64,000 nt of DNA from CAYJLF01 sp964371055 (lineage in GTDB: Bacteria > Eisenbacteria > RBG-16-71-46 > CAIMUX01). The stretch lies in the NCBI GenBank assembly GCA_964371055.1, contig CAYJLF010000017.1:79332-143331 (forward strand), given 5' to 3'. Shown piece by piece: positions 63,516 through 64,000 of the stretch; position 1 is the first letter of the stretch, and each line of letters starts with the position of its first letter. The notes beneath the pieces are model-generated. The model had not been told where the DNA came from. It did no database searches and saw only the letters and a program-made list of their open reading frames with translations. The position numbers were made by a program, and so were the translations under genes.

Positions 63516-64000
63516 GGATCCCTCCCATCAGGAGATTCGGCGACGTGCACCGGTGGGGTCACTGCGTGCAGGGCGGAATGCCTGATTCTGTGCGCAGCAC
63601 CGTCGGCATGTCGCCTGTTCCGGTCCTGTCCGTTGTCCGCCCCCCCCCCTCGGCTTCAGTCTCCAGCATCCGATTGCCCAATGTCTGATGCACGAACGAG
63701 TTCCACGCGCAGCGGGAGTGTCCGACGGCGAAAGACCGTTGTGCGCACATTCCGGGGGCGGGTCGGGATCCCCGGCTACCTGAGAGTTTCGACCGTAAAA
63801 TGCCGACGGTCCAGATATTGCCATCGGTTAGCCTATCACGGCTCGAACGGGGCTGGTCCGGGATTGAAGTTAATGGTGCAATCGAAGCGTGCGGAACTAA
63901 ACGGTAGAAGTTAGCGGGGGGGGGGGCGATCTGTCACGTCTGCTCATCCCAGATAGGGGCCGCTGTCCCGCCTTGCCGGCGGTTACATGCGCTCGCAATT
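63516..64000. other. Right-end region without a recognised gene
   Basis: I see no convincing gene. It holds a C10 run (63640-63649) and a G10 run (63915-63924). Short open frames here lack ribosome-binding sites and family motifs. Confidence 0.5.

Noticed and set aside
63770..63800. GYLRVST, reminiscent of the start of serine recombinases
   Set aside because: Nothing after it matches (no DEQ motif or catalytic domain), there is no start or ribosome-binding site, and it is probably chance.
1..64000. CRISPR arrays, rRNA and tRNA genes
   Set aside because: No spaced direct-repeat array or recognisable RNA gene was found on reading either strand.

Overview
The window is GC-rich, gene-dense bacterial DNA from a Gram-negative cell. 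Many products carry signal peptides, lipoboxes or outer-membrane beta-barrels, and at least six end in a FlgD-like C-terminal domain of the kind used for surface sorting in FCB-group bacteria. An uncultured phylum such as Candidatus Eisenbacteria or Krumholzibacteriota is a reasonable guess. This is inferred from protein style; no rRNA or tRNA gene was seen.

Region by region. Positions 1-9.7 kb hold an M16 zinc peptidase (cut by the window edge), a DUF3179 membrane protein, heme O synthase (cyoE) divergent from a lipoprotein and heme A synthase (ctaA), a small membrane protein and a secreted FlgD-domain protein. Positions 9.9-22.2 kb hold comM followed by two tandem units. Each unit consists of a copy of the comM 3' end, a spacer with a poly-C run, a secreted protein with a shared 'AGPN..GG' N-terminal domain, a large peptidase homologue broken by one in-frame stop, and a reversed XRE-type HTH gene. 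A third comM 3' copy closes the array.

Positions 22.3-31.3 kb (minus strand) hold an exopolysaccharide operon resembling poly-N-acetylglucosamine systems: a KaiC-like ATPase fused to a receiver, a TPR/beta-barrel protein, a PgaC-like glycosyltransferase, a small membrane protein, a polysaccharide deacetylase and an asparagine-synthase-like amide ligase. Positions 31.6-45.1 kb are mainly single genes for exported enzymes: a porin, an endonuclease/phosphatase-SGNH fusion, a GH44 glycosidase, a choice-of-anchor L protein, an FN3/TolB-like lipoprotein, an M28 peptidase and an erythromycin-esterase-like protein, with cytosolic pyruvate kinase among them.

Positions 45.2-48.2 kb encode dissimilatory nitrite reduction to ammonium (nrfHA) next to a convergent ArsR/DUF2087 regulator with a recognisable promoter and operator. 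Positions 48.4-55.3 kb encode further surface proteins and a trypsin-like protease/lipoprotein pair. Positions 55.4-61.3 kb (minus strand) hold a complete citrate lyase operon in the order citC-citD-DUF296-citE-citF-citXG. The right end has a GT4 glycosyltransferase, a degenerate transaldolase fragment, a membrane-anchored protein and about 0.5 kb with no recognisable gene.

Together the genes suggest a respiring heterotroph that degrades extracellular polymers, ferments or assimilates citrate, can use nitrite, and makes an exopolysaccharide. The comM-linked array is the most unusual part.
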